DNA from: DASZIT01 sp052143315
GTDB taxonomy: Bacteria; Actinomycetota; Acidimicrobiia; Acidimicrobiales; RAAP-2
Direction: 5' to 3'
Length of the DNA: 64,000 nucleotides
NCBI GenBank assembly: GCA_052143315.1
Contig: JBKQTE010000066.1
Span: 62,001 to 126,000, forward strand
Shown here: positions 27,445 to 35,821 of the stretch, piece after piece
Layout of the letters: the number at the start of each line of letters is the position of its first letter
Position numbering within the stretch: the stretch's first letter is position 1
Translations under genes and position numbers: made by a program
The notes under the pieces: model-generated
Database searches by the model: none
The model's input: the letters and a program-made list of their open reading frames with translations, nothing else
What the model was told of the DNA's origin: nothing

Positions 27445-28257
27445 CTAGAGCCGCACCGACAGCGGCTCGGTCCAGTCGTCGAGGTTGCCCTGCCCGCCAG
27501 CCGGCCGGTACACGGTGCGTTGGTGGGCGTGATCCCACAGCCGGTGACAGATCAGACGATGGTCGACGTACGGTGAATGAGGTTCGCGGTACATGCCCAC
27601 GCGCAGGAAGAAGCGCCAACCGGGTCGCAGGGCGACGGGTGGCCGATGCAGCGTCCGGGCCCCGAACCAGGTCAGCACGTTCGACCGGAAGGTCTGGACG
27701 TCCCCAGGGGTGTCGAGGGTCCCCACCTTCCGCTCGATGGCCTCTCCCACCAGGCGCGGATCCTCCACGGCCTCCCGCAGCGGAACGGTCATCTCCTCCA
27801 TCAGGAACTCGGTGTGGAGATCCGTACCGCCGGCGCCGGCCTCATCAGGCCAGAAGTACGACACCGCGCCGAAGAGGGCCTCCTCGTCGCCGGCCTCGAG
27901 ATTGTCGGAGAAGTCGGCGACCTCACCGCCATCAACGTTCCGGCCCGGTCCCACGCGGTCGAGGTGCCACTCGCGGCGGGCGGCCGGGACCTCGCCTGCC
28001 GCCAGCCAGAGCAGGTGGCTGGTCCAACGGACCTGCCATCCGGCGCGTCGGCTGGCAGCCAGCCCGGCGAACGTCGGCGAGGTCCGCACGGCCCGGCCGA
28101 CGGCTTGGGTCAGAGGTCCGGCATGTCGAAAGAAGGCGGACGTCGAACAGAGTGTGAGCGACGGTTCGGCACCAGCCACGTCCGGGCAGGGTGGCGTGGC
28201 GGAGAGGACCGGACCCCGCCCGGTGACACATGGAACGATGTGGAGGGAAGGAGTCAC
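27445..28257 (-). CDS. hypothetical protein, middle gene of a three-gene unit
   Basis: I do not recognise this 270-aa protein. It is soluble, with no signal peptide, acidic in the centre (EVADFSDNLEAGDEEALFG) and rich in W/H/R towards the C-terminus (WDHAHQRTVYRPAGGQGNLD). The GTG at 28257 overlaps the stop of the upstream membrane-protein gene as GTGA, and the next gene begins 2 bp after its stop, which argues that it is real and cotranslated. It may act with the downstream F420-type enzyme. Domain assignment would need a profile search. Confidence 0.6.
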   Translation of the reverse strand: MTPSLHIVPCVTGRGPVLSATPPCPDVAGAEPSLTLCSTSAFFRHAGPLTQAVGRAVRTSPTFAGLAASRRAGWQVRWTSHLLWLAAGEVPAARREWHLDRVGPGRNVDGGEVADFSDNLEAGDEEALFGAVSYFWPDEAGAGGTDLHTEFLMEEMTVPLREAVEDPRLVGEAIERKVGTLDTPGDVQTFRSNVLTWFGARTLHRPPVALRPGWRFFLRVGMYREPHSPYVDHRLICHRLWDHAHQRTVYRPAGGQGNLDDWTEPLSVRL

Positions 28258-28904
28258 CGATGGGCCGATGGTCCGTTCTCCTCCGGGGGCGGGAACTTCG
28301 CCTCGGCGTCGGCGGCGGCGGCGGCTCGGTGCAGGCAGCTCGAGCTCCACCACCAGAGAATTACCGTCGAAAGCCCATAGGCCGCAGCTACGACGATGGC
28401 GGTCCCGAGGACCGAGAGACCGTCGTCACGCGACTGCACGCCGGCCGCGATCGTCAGCTGGGTGGCGATGAAGTGACGATCGGCCAGGAGTATGAACGAC
28501 TTGTTGTGGGTGACCTGGTGGGTGGCGTTGTCGTGCGTGCCCCAGGCAACGTACGGGGCGATCAGCGGCTGCTGGTCGACGAAGTAGCGTCGGATCCTGG
28601 CCAGAGCCCGAAAGTTGCTATCGGTCGTGATCTCCCGGTCGATGAAGTACTTGTAGCAGAGCAGGCTGAAGATACCGACGATGGCGAGGAGGCCGTAGCC
28701 GATCACCTCCTTCGCCGAGTGCGTCAGCGAGCCGCTCGTCAGGGCGGCGATAGCGGCCGCCAAGGAAGCGCCGACCAGGGCGATGAGGATGTTGAGCCGG
28801 GTGGCGCCCTCCTGTCGCAGCCGTTGGGTATCGGCTTCGATGGAGGAGTACTCCTGAAGCAGGAAGTCCGCCGACCGGTCGGGTTGATCGGTATCAGAGG
28901 CCAT
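28254..28904 (-). CDS. membrane protein with amphipathic N-terminal helix
   Basis: A 216-aa protein of unrecognised family. The N-terminal helix is charged (FLLQEYSSIEADTQRLRQEG). Two membrane segments follow (LNILIALVGASLAAAIAAL; VIGYGLLAIVGIFSLLCYKYF), then a cytoplasmic loop with many H/D/N residues (about 95-145). A last hydrophobic stretch (IVVAAAYGLSTVILWWWSSS) and a charged tail complete it. The layout is loosely like two-helix membrane effector proteins of anti-phage systems, but that is speculation. It is coupled by GTGA overlap to the next gene. Confidence 0.6.
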   Translation of the reverse strand: MASDTDQPDRSADFLLQEYSSIEADTQRLRQEGATRLNILIALVGASLAAAIAALTSGSLTHSAKEVIGYGLLAIVGIFSLLCYKYFIDREITTDSNFRALARIRRYFVDQQPLIAPYVAWGTHDNATHQVTHNKSFILLADRHFIATQLTIAAGVQSRDDGLSVLGTAIVVAAAYGLSTVILWWWSSSCLHRAAAAADAEAKFPPPEENGPSAHR

Positions 28905-29335
28905 GTGACCGACGCCGCTGGTGGCCGCTCCGCCGGATCATGCAGTTCGACAGGCACGCCTCGTGCGGGCGAGGCAGCGTCGTGGAGTCATGTTCCCACC
29001 CTAGGGGGCCACCCAGGCGTCCTCAAGTGGCCCTTGTGATCTGAGCGGGGTCTGGTGGGCCGCCCCCGTCGTGCTTGATAGTTGCTGCGCCCGGGACGGC
29101 ACCATGGGGATACCACCCCCGCCGGTCTGACGAACTGCCGAGCGTGCGCCCCTGTCTACACAGCGTGTGGAGAACCCGCTCCACGACCGTTCCCGTACCG
29201 CTACCGTTACGTTCCCCTTACAGGTTCCGGTACCTACCGCCTGCACTCCGAGAGCAGGGATCGAAAAGACGACGCTGCCGGCGGCAATACTGCTCACACA
29301 AGGGTCCGACGTAGACAGCCAATCCATTGACGCGC
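28905..29335. other. 431-bp gap without a supportable gene
   Basis: No reading frame here looks coding. The stretch is less GC-rich than the flanks and has a run of related pentamers around 29190-29245 (repeats of TACCG and GTTCC, e.g. CCGTACCGCTACCGTTACG). It could hold the promoter of the membrane-protein unit at its left end and the 3' region of the hydrolase gene at its right, or be decayed sequence. Confidence 0.4.
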
Positions 29336-30553
29336 TCAGGCAGCGCTAGCAGAGGGCACGCGGTTGAGCGTCTCCTCGAGCCAGTCGAACATGCGCTGCG
29401 CGGATAGCAACGGAGAGCCGACCTGACAATGGTCCTCGGCGCCTTCCTCGGCCGTGAAGAGCTGGAATGTCTTGTCGCAAATGAGGCCGTCGAACAGCTG
29501 CCTTGCCTGCCCGCGGTACCACAGGTCGCCCTCGGAGTCGATCACGAGCGTCGGGCAGGTGATCTTCTCGGCGATCCCCACCAGCGAGTAGTCGAGGGCC
29601 TTGAGGAAATAGTCGGCCGGAGAGGAGGCACGGAACGTGAACATCCCGTTCTCTATGCCCCACCTGGAGTCGGAGCTCGCGTCCATCATTGCTCGCATCA
29701 CCTCGTCGCACCCGCTCGGATCGCTGCCCACCCAGTCGATGGCGGCTTGGCGCGACATGCCGCTCGGCAACCGATTCGCCATGAAGTCGAAGACACCTCC
29801 GTTGGCGATGCACGCCGCGAGCCGGTGCTCGAAGGCCGCGGCCCGAGGTGCCAGGTAGCCGCCGAAGCTGATGCCCAAGAGGGCGATTCGCTCCGGATCG
29901 ACCGTCGGAAGGTCCAGGACGTGGTCGACGACCGGCGTGACCACCGCCTCCCAGTCCGGCCGGAAACCGAGGCCCTGTTCGCGGATCACCGCGCCCTGCC
30001 CAGGTCCTTCGAACGTGAGACAGTTCATGCCACGGGAGGTGGCAGCCGTCGCGGTGGCACGGAGCTCCTCCTGGGTACCGTCATATCCGGTGTGCACGAT
30101 AAGCGTGGGAGCCCTCGCTTCGGCCTCATCTGCACGGTAGAAGTAGCCCGGAAGCGACGTGCCCTGGTACGGGATGGCCACACGTTCGACGGCCAGGGAG
30201 GTCAAGCCAAGCGCCTGCTCGAAGCAGGCCCGCGCACTGCGGGAAAAGTCGATGATGCGAGGGTCACTCGGGTCGCCGTGGAGGTAGAACTCGGCAGCGC
30301 GGTAGTAGTTAGAAGCTCGAAGGTAGGCCTCCCGGGCGCTGACCCTACAGCCGCGATCCAGACTTCCCTCGGCAATCTCGTGCACCCGCCGAGCGGTCTT
30401 CAGCCATTCGGCAGTCCAGCTCTCGAAGTCGCCCTCCCGGATGCGATACGCGGTCGATAAGACCTCGCCAACCTCAGCGTCACCCGAGGCCGCCGAGCCG
30501 AGCAGCCGGAGCGTCTGGAAGTCGAACTGGGCATCATTGAAGATGACATGCAT
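29336..30553 (-). CDS. alpha/beta hydrolase (FrsA/2,6-dihydropseudooxynicotine hydrolase-like)
   Basis: Alpha/beta hydrolase of 405 aa with a ~130-residue helical N-terminal domain (ESWTAEWLKTARRVHEIAEG; ASNYYRAAEFYLHGDPSDPR) typical of the C-C or C-N bond hydrolases in this group. The nucleophile elbow is IALLGISFGGYLAPRAAA. Acid and His candidates are CPTLVIDSEGDLWYRG and GAEDHCQVGSP. AGGTGA lies about 8 bp upstream of the ATG. Codon use is less GC-biased than neighbours, so the gene may be acquired. Substrate unknown. Confidence 0.82.
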   Translation of the reverse strand: MHVIFNDAQFDFQTLRLLGSAASGDAEVGEVLSTAYRIREGDFESWTAEWLKTARRVHEIAEGSLDRGCRVSAREAYLRASNYYRAAEFYLHGDPSDPRIIDFSRSARACFEQALGLTSLAVERVAIPYQGTSLPGYFYRADEAEARAPTLIVHTGYDGTQEELRATATAATSRGMNCLTFEGPGQGAVIREQGLGFRPDWEAVVTPVVDHVLDLPTVDPERIALLGISFGGYLAPRAAAFEHRLAACIANGGVFDFMANRLPSGMSRQAAIDWVGSDPSGCDEVMRAMMDASSDSRWGIENGMFTFRASSPADYFLKALDYSLVGIAEKITCPTLVIDSEGDLWYRGQARQLFDGLICDKTFQLFTAEEGAEDHCQVGSPLLSAQRMFDWLEETLNRVPSASAA

Positions 30554-30830
30554 CGCTGCCTCACCTCCCGGGGAGAACTAACCGGACCTGACCCGCCCAT
30601 CGTCGCATGCCGCCCGGAACCGCGGCAGTGGCATTGTCACCTAGATCCATTCACGCACCCTCTAGGCACCTGGGTGACGGTCGCACCGGACATCCCCTAT
30701 CAACAGCTACGCACCGCTTACCTCCAGGTCGATCCGGTCAGGTGCTCAAGTTCACGAGCGCCACACCCGGCTCAGATCCGAAGCGCCCCTCAGGGGGCCG
30801 TGACCAACCGGCGATCAGTTGTCGCCCTTG

Positions 30831-30847
30831 TACTACTGATGGTAGTA
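30831..30847. promoter_or_regulatory. candidate BlaI/CopY-type operator, TACTAC-N5-GTAGTA
   Basis: Perfect inverted repeat with 6-bp arms and spacer TGATG, 31 bp upstream of the ATG at 30879. BlaI/MecI/CopY-family repressors bind TAC/GTA-type dyads, and a gene for such a repressor lies downstream on the opposite strand at 32598-33044. It is the only such dyad I found. It sits in the 325-bp gap 30554-30878, which otherwise holds only the upstream regions of the two divergent genes. Confidence 0.55.
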
Positions 30848-30878
30848 ATGCTGCCGAAGAAGGAAGGGCTGGTGGAAG

Positions 30879-31889
30879 ATGGCAGTGGCCGAAGCCGCAG
30901 TAGACAGGCATCCGAACACGGAGACCGCCGGTGCCCCTCGAGGGGCGAGGAGCCAGCCGAGGGACCTCCAACGGACGTTCCAGCTGTTGCTGGCGACCGT
31001 GTGGCTCCTCGACGCGATACTGCAGATCCAGCCCTTCATGTTCACGAGGGGCTCCAACGGGTTCAGCGGAATGTTGAACGGACTGGCCAGTGGGAACCCG
31101 GGATGGGTCTCCCACACCATTACCTGGAACGCGACCATCGTCGACCACCATTCGATCCTGACCAACACTGCCTTCGCCCTCATCCAGTTCGTGATCGCAT
31201 TCGGGATCACGTCGAAGCGCACTATCAAGCCAGCCCTTGCCCTCTCCATCATCTGGTCCCTGGGAGTCTGGTGGTTTGGCGAGGGCGCCGGACAGGTCTT
31301 CCACGGGGGCGCGACCCCCTTCGGCGGGGGCCCCGGGGGCGTCCTCTTCTACGCGCTCCTGGCCGTGCTGCTCTGGCCGAGCACTGGCCCGGACCAGCCG
31401 TTCGTGGCCGCCCGCACCGTCGGGGTGGCTGCGGCCAAGTGGATCTGGGTGGCGGTGTGGGGGCTGCTGACCGTGCTGGCGCTCGTCGGTTCGGGTCGGT
31501 CGCCCAAGGCGCTCCACGACCTGGTGGCGGGCCTGAACAGCGGGCAGCCTGGATGGCTCGCCCGCATCGACCGGTCCTCCGAATCGCTCTTCCTGCATCA
31601 CGGCACCACGGCGGCCATCCTGCTCGCTCTCGTCTGCGTGATCGTGGCGGTGGGCGTCTTCCTCCCCCCTCAGGCAACCCAGGTGACGCTGGTTCTGGCC
31701 ATGGTGGTGTTCGCAACCATCTGGGTGGCGGTCGAGGACTTCGGCGGCATCTTGGCCGGAGGGGCGACCGATCCCAACTCGGGGCTGCTGGTCATCCTCC
31801 TGGCCCTGACCTACTGGCCACTGGCCGGAACCCGACCGACACCGATCACCCCGGCGCCCGGCCTGACGACCGTGGCGAAGGAGGCCTGA
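30879..31889 (+). CDS. polytopic membrane protein, putative metal-stress gene
   Basis: A 336-aa protein with about 8 predicted helices. It starts MAVAEAAVDRHPNTETAG, a short hydrophilic leader, then FQLLLATVWLLDAILQIQPFMF. Histidines cluster at membrane boundaries (TIVDHHSIL; VFHGGATPFGG; LFLHHGTTAAI), as might suit metal binding. I do not assign a family. AGGAAGGG lies 10 bp upstream of the ATG, and the candidate BlaI/CopY operator is just before it. The DUF5134 gene follows 5 bp after the stop. Confidence 0.75.
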   Translation: MAVAEAAVDRHPNTETAGAPRGARSQPRDLQRTFQLLLATVWLLDAILQIQPFMFTRGSNGFSGMLNGLASGNPGWVSHTITWNATIVDHHSILTNTAFALIQFVIAFGITSKRTIKPALALSIIWSLGVWWFGEGAGQVFHGGATPFGGGPGGVLFYALLAVLLWPSTGPDQPFVAARTVGVAAAKWIWVAVWGLLTVLALVGSGRSPKALHDLVAGLNSGQPGWLARIDRSSESLFLHHGTTAAILLALVCVIVAVGVFLPPQATQVTLVLAMVVFATIWVAVEDFGGILAGGATDPNSGLLVILLALTYWPLAGTRPTPITPAPGLTTVAKEA

Positions 31890-31894
31890 CGCAC

Positions 31895-32572
31895 ATGGGC
31901 ACCCCGACCTGGCTCTACTACCTCTCCGGCGTGCTGATGCTCGCCGTGGCCGGCTACGGCGCCGTGTTACTGGTCCTTTCCTTGGCCTCCCGGCGACCTG
32001 CGGGTAGGGACGTCGACATCTCCCACACCTCCATGGGTATCGCCATGGCGGGAATGTTCGTTCCCAAGTGGGCATTCGGCGCCAGCGCCGTCTGGGAGCT
32101 CATCTTCGGAGTGCTCATGGTCTGGTTCATCGCGCGGAGCATCCAGTCCGTGGAGCGGTTCGGGCTACACGTCCCCCATGCCCTCGTCCATGCGGCGATG
32201 AGCTTCGCCATGCTCCTCATGTACTGGTTCCCGATGGCGTCGTCCTCCGCTTCGGGGTCGATGGCGATGTCGGGATCGGCGGCAGGGTCGCATCTCGACT
32301 CCGGCTTGGGGGCCCTGCTGGCGCTGGTGTTCTGCGGTTCGGCAATCTTCACGCTGGCCTCGCCGAACAAGGGTGCGTCACACCATGGGACCCATCTGCC
32401 CTCCTACGCCATGAGCGGCGCATCCGGATCGGGGACCCCGGTGGGCTCCCACGGAGGAGAGCCCAGCCCTGTCGGGAACATCGAGGCTGCTGTGGCCTTG
32501 CCCTGGCTGGAGGACCTGAGCCATGTGGTGATGTGCATCGGCATGGCCTTCATGCTGATCCTGATGACCTGA
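31895..32572 (+). CDS. DUF5134 membrane protein
   Basis: A 225-aa polytopic membrane protein of the actinobacterial DUF5134 type. Helices carry Met and His residues (MGIAMAGMFVPKW; VPHALVHAAMSFAMLLMYWFPM; LSHVVMCIGMAFMLILM) and a Met/Ser/His-rich loop separates them (SSSASGSMAMSGSAAGSH), which suggests copper-type chemistry. This is inference. GGAGG lies 10 bp upstream of the ATG. It is cotranscribed with the preceding membrane gene and converges with the BlaI/CopY-type repressor gene. Confidence 0.78.
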   Translation: MGTPTWLYYLSGVLMLAVAGYGAVLLVLSLASRRPAGRDVDISHTSMGIAMAGMFVPKWAFGASAVWELIFGVLMVWFIARSIQSVERFGLHVPHALVHAAMSFAMLLMYWFPMASSSASGSMAMSGSAAGSHLDSGLGALLALVFCGSAIFTLASPNKGASHHGTHLPSYAMSGASGSGTPVGSHGGEPSPVGNIEAAVALPWLEDLSHVVMCIGMAFMLILMT

Positions 32573-32597
32573 GCTCGCTCCGACGCCTCTTGACCTG

Positions 32598-33044
32598 TTA
32601 CGAAGTGGAGTCCGCCGGTTCGAGGACCACCGTATCGAGGGCGCCGCGAAGGGTCGCCGCCTCCGAAGGCGACAGGGTTCGGGCGAAGCTGACCAGCGCC
32701 GCATCGGTGTCCGTGCCGACGGCCATGGCCTGGCGCATCAAGACTGCGGCGTGGGCGCCCTGTGAACCGACGGCCGAGAAGCGGATGATGCGGCCGTCCA
32801 TCCTGCGTCGGACCAGGCCCTTGCGGACCAGTCGGTCGAGGACGGTGGCCACCGTCGTGTAGGCGTTGCCGGACAGCACGTCGGCCACGTCACGTCCGGT
32901 GAGCTCGCCTCCGGGCTTCTGCCACAGGATGCCCATCACGCGGCGCTCGAGCTCGCCCAGCCTGGCGCCGCCACACGCACAGTCATCGCACGTGCAGGGA
33001 TCGCACGAGCACATTGGATTGTCGCACCTGGTGGACTTGCTCAC
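32598..33044 (-). CDS. BlaI/MecI/CopY-family repressor with Cys-rich N-terminus
   Basis: Winged-helix repressor, 148 aa from GTG 33044 (GAGAGG about 7 bp upstream). After a cysteine-rich head (RCDNPMCSCDPCTCDDCACG, seven Cys in ~20 residues) comes the domain LGELERRVMGILWQKPGGEL, GRDVADVLSGNAYTTVATVL and DRLVRKGLVRRRMDGRIIRF. BlaI-type proteins are usually inactivated by proteolysis via BlaR; CopY-type ones by metal. Here there is no BlaR gene and the Cys cluster favours metal sensing. TAAAGT at 33076-33071 is a possible -10. It probably controls the two membrane genes at 30879-32572. Confidence 0.85.
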   Translation of the reverse strand: MSKSTRCDNPMCSCDPCTCDDCACGGARLGELERRVMGILWQKPGGELTGRDVADVLSGNAYTTVATVLDRLVRKGLVRRRMDGRIIRFSAVGSQGAHAAVLMRQAMAVGTDTDAALVSFARTLSPSEAATLRGALDTVVLEPADSTS

Positions 33045-33106
33045 GGGCCGCCTCTCTTTGCGCGCTTTCGACTTTACCGTGTCTGGTCGGCGGGGCTCGA
33101 TCGATG

Positions 33107-34282
33107 TCAGGCGCTGGTGGTCGGTGGGCGCTGCGCACGCACCGATCCCAAGGTCGTGGAGGCGGTGTCCGGGGATACGTACTGGACGACATTGAGGAAA
33201 CGCCCGGTGTCGGCCCCCGAGCACGAGCAGAGCCCGATGACCGGACTCCACCCTGGCGAGCTGAGCCCGATCACATCGGTGGCCACCGGAACCCCGTTGA
33301 TGGCGAATCCGATCCGGGTGGAGCCGGGCGACGCCAGGTAGTCCTGACAGGCGGCCACCACGGTATTGGGAGCGGTGGCGTTGATGGCAGAGGTATCTCC
33401 CGAGTCCACCGGGTACCGGTACCCGTCGACGACCTCGTAGATCTCCCACACGCCGGAGCTATAGACAACGAAGTTCACCTCATCGGTGCCCGACGGTGAC
33501 TGGCACCCGAGGCCGATGGCGTTCTGGGTGGCACCGCCAACGATCTGGACCGAGGCCGAGGTCTGGGTCGAGGGGAACCAGTCGCTGACCGGGTCGGCAC
33601 GCCACTCCTCGAGGCCGGCCGCCGCCAGTAGATCGACACCTCCGGGCACTGGCGTCATCGACTGCCCGTCCTGGACGGGCTCTGTGGGCCACACCATGGG
33701 GCTACTCGGTGAACCTGCCATCGGCGTGCCGAGGGTGATGGCTGTGACCGGCTCATGCACGACGGCTTGCTCGGCTGGGGCCCTGTGCTCCACCCCGAGA
33801 AAGGTCGGAACGGCGATGGCCAGCAGAACCAAGGTCAGGATCGAGAACCCCACGATGATCCCGGCCAGGGCCAGTCCGGAGCCAGTTTGGGAGCCGTTCG
33901 ACCGCTTGATCTGACCCCGGGAGACGAACCCGAAGATGATGCCGAGGATGGACCCGATTCCGACCAAGCAGACGATGGAGCAGACCAGCGACGCGATGGC
34001 AAGACCGTTGGTCTTCGTCGCTGGGGCGACGAATCCATAGCCATAGCCGGCGGGGGTACCTGGTGGTGTCCGCGGCGGAGGGCTGCTCAGTGGTGCATGC
34101 GGAGCGACGAATTGGTGATCGAAGCTGAACTGGGGCAGGGCTGTTGACGTCGGTGCGCCGAACGCGCCCGGCACCGCGGCCGGAGTCGGTGGTGTGGAGG
34201 CCCGGTCGGGATGCAGCTCGGGCGGATACCAGTTACCGTCCGACGCGATCCACCAATCGGCGCCAATCTTGACATCGCTCAT
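33107..34282 (-). CDS. DUF4190-type membrane protein with WYPPELHP N-terminus
   Basis: A 391-aa protein. The N-terminal segment IGADWWIASDGNWYPPELHP is a DUF2510-like tryptophan motif, followed by a Pro-rich linker. A DUF4190-like double membrane hairpin comes next (NGLAIASLVCSIVCLVGIGSILGI; SGLALAGIIVGFSILTLVLL). A ~230-residue extracytoplasmic domain follows, with four cysteines in its last two thirds (LGCQSPSG, AACQDYL, IGLCSCSGA). Function unknown. It stands alone between the repressor and the Ni/Co permease. Confidence 0.72.
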   Translation of the reverse strand: MSDVKIGADWWIASDGNWYPPELHPDRASTPPTPAAVPGAFGAPTSTALPQFSFDHQFVAPHAPLSSPPPRTPPGTPAGYGYGFVAPATKTNGLAIASLVCSIVCLVGIGSILGIIFGFVSRGQIKRSNGSQTGSGLALAGIIVGFSILTLVLLAIAVPTFLGVEHRAPAEQAVVHEPVTAITLGTPMAGSPSSPMVWPTEPVQDGQSMTPVPGGVDLLAAAGLEEWRADPVSDWFPSTQTSASVQIVGGATQNAIGLGCQSPSGTDEVNFVVYSSGVWEIYEVVDGYRYPVDSGDTSAINATAPNTVVAACQDYLASPGSTRIGFAINGVPVATDVIGLSSPGWSPVIGLCSCSGADTGRFLNVVQYVSPDTASTTLGSVRAQRPPTTSA

Positions 34283-34504
34283 CCCTCACCGCCATGGAGC
34301 ACCGCCTGGTCCCGCATGAGACATTGATCGGCACGTTACCCACAGGGGTTGAGAACCGGTCACGGGATCGGACAGCGGCCACGGCAGACGACGTCCTCGG
34401 GCAGGGTGAGCTGTCCGTCCACCCTGGGCTTCCGCGTCCGACCGCCGGAGCGGCCTGGTTCGTGCCCTCGGCGGGTGGCAGTGGGCACCGAGGCCACGTG
34501 GCAG

Positions 34505-35692
34505 CTATACCTGCTCGACCGCGACCTCCACCCCGTACTGTGCCACGAGGTCCGCTTCGAACTGATCGGGGCTCGTCTGGTGACTCAGGCTCGCCGTCCA
34601 CTTCTCTTCGACGTTGCCGTACTTCCAAACCAGCAGCGCGCCAGCCCAGGTGGCAATGAACATACCGACGATCACGAAGCCGGCGGTGTTGATGTTGAAG
34701 TTGGCCATGTAGGTCCAGAAGCTGCCGTTCAGGTGCAGTTCCATGGGCAAGAGCCCGAGTACCTCGATCGTGCCGATGAAGAAGCAGATGAACACCGACA
34801 GGCCGGTGATGGCCAGGTTGTAATAGACCTTGCGGACCGGATTGAAGAAGGCCCAGCCGTAGGCGACGTTCATGAAGACGCCGTCCAGCGTGTCCATCAG
34901 GGACATCCCCGCAGTGAAGAGGATGGGCAGGCACATGATGGAGTACCAGGGCAACGACTGCGTGGCCAGCAGGGCGGTGGTCGCCAACAGCGCCACCTCG
35001 GTGGCGGTGTCGAAGCCCATGCCGAAGACCACTCCCACCGGGTACATCTGCCATTCCTTGGTGATCGACTTCATCCACCTGCCGAAGACCCGGAACATCA
35101 GCCCTCGGTTCTCCAGATGCTTCTCGAGCTCCTCCTCGTTGAAGTCACCGTGGCGCATCTTCCGGAACACGGCGATGATCCCGGCCAGGATGACGATGTT
35201 CAAGAAGGCGATCAGATAGAGGAACGACGCCGAGACGATGGTGCCGAAGACCCCGCCGAACTGCTCGAGGCCGGAATGGTTGTTGGAGACGGCTCCGTAG
35301 ACCGCCTTCTCGGCGATCACGATCCCGGCCCCGATGGCGATCACGATGGTGGAGTGGCCCAACGAGAAGAAGTAGCCCACGCTGACCGGCTTCTTACCCT
35401 CGTTCATCAGCTTCCGTGTCGTGTTGTCGATGGCCGAGATGTGGTCGGCGTCGAAGGCGTGCCGGAGTCCGAGGGTGTAGGCGAGCACCGAGACCCCGAT
35501 CCCCAGGCCCTTGTAGTGATTGGGAACCACGAACACGATGAACACACCGAAGCCGATGATGTGGAGCAGCAGGATGGACGCGAACATCAGCTTGGTGTGC
35601 AGCCACTGGGTGGGGGCCATGTCCCTATGGAATTCCTTGATCATCTCAAGGGGACCTGACGACCCGGTGGGGGCCTCGCTGATAGGTGCCAC
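34505..35692 (-). CDS. nickel/cobalt permease (NiCoT, HoxN/NixA family)
   Basis: Secondary transporter, 395 aa, about 8 helices. The family signature is LGLRHAFDADHISAIDNTTR (H-x4-DH), with FFSLGHSTIVIAIGAG, GMGFDTATEVALLATTALL and AGMSLMDTLDGVFMNVAYGW. These four blocks define NiCoT. GTG 35692 is chosen because AGGAGG lies 7 bp upstream; an inner ATG at 35644 has no ribosome site. It is divergent from a Fur-family gene, with a palindrome in the shared promoter. Cobalt supply would fit the nearby cobalamin operon; nickel supply is equally possible. Confidence 0.92.
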   Translation of the reverse strand: MAPISEAPTGSSGPLEMIKEFHRDMAPTQWLHTKLMFASILLLHIIGFGVFIVFVVPNHYKGLGIGVSVLAYTLGLRHAFDADHISAIDNTTRKLMNEGKKPVSVGYFFSLGHSTIVIAIGAGIVIAEKAVYGAVSNNHSGLEQFGGVFGTIVSASFLYLIAFLNIVILAGIIAVFRKMRHGDFNEEELEKHLENRGLMFRVFGRWMKSITKEWQMYPVGVVFGMGFDTATEVALLATTALLATQSLPWYSIMCLPILFTAGMSLMDTLDGVFMNVAYGWAFFNPVRKVYYNLAITGLSVFICFFIGTIEVLGLLPMELHLNGSFWTYMANFNINTAGFVIVGMFIATWAGALLVWKYGNVEEKWTASLSHQTSPDQFEADLVAQYGVEVAVEQV

Positions 35693-35771
35693 TGGGCTCC
35701 TCCTCGGTCGACGGCTGATCGGCTGCCCTGGCCTGCGTTGCAGAGTAGGCGGGATGCGAAGACCTCGCAAC

Positions 35772-35777
35772 AGCATA
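35772..35777 (-). promoter_or_regulatory. candidate -10 for the NiCoT gene
   Basis: On the minus strand TATGCT directly abuts the palindrome at 35778-35789, so a repressor bound there would cover the promoter core. It lies 80 bp upstream of the GTG at 35692. Confidence 0.35.
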
Positions 35778-35789
35778 AGATGATCATCT
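35778..35789. promoter_or_regulatory. perfect 12-bp palindrome AGATGATCATCT between NiCoT and Fur-family genes
   Basis: Self-complementary dodecamer in the 129-bp divergent gap. It overlaps the -35 region of the Fur-type gene (whose -10 is 35810-35815) and touches the -10 of NiCoT. Its A/T-rich core with GAT/ATC arms looks like a Fur-superfamily box, though it is not a textbook Nur or Zur box. Confidence 0.5.
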
Positions 35790-35809
35790 GTCGTGCCTTC
35801 GCCGGCCGG

Positions 35810-35815
35810 TAGGAT
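35810..35815 (+). promoter_or_regulatory. -10 box for leaderless Fur-family gene
   Basis: TAGGAT followed by 6 bases and the GTG at 35822; no ribosome site precedes that GTG. Confidence 0.45.
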
Positions 35816-35821
35816 GACGCC

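Noticed and set aside
29075..29349. Short plus-strand frames with a weak GIEKTTL P-loop-like string
   Set aside because: No ribosome site, no second motif and no homologue I recognise. The match to a P-loop is partial (E for G).
34349..35659. 436-codon plus-strand frame opposite the NiCoT gene
   Set aside because: Asp/His/Glu-rich composition is the mirror of a membrane protein gene. The minus strand carries all four NiCoT signatures, so this is a shadow.
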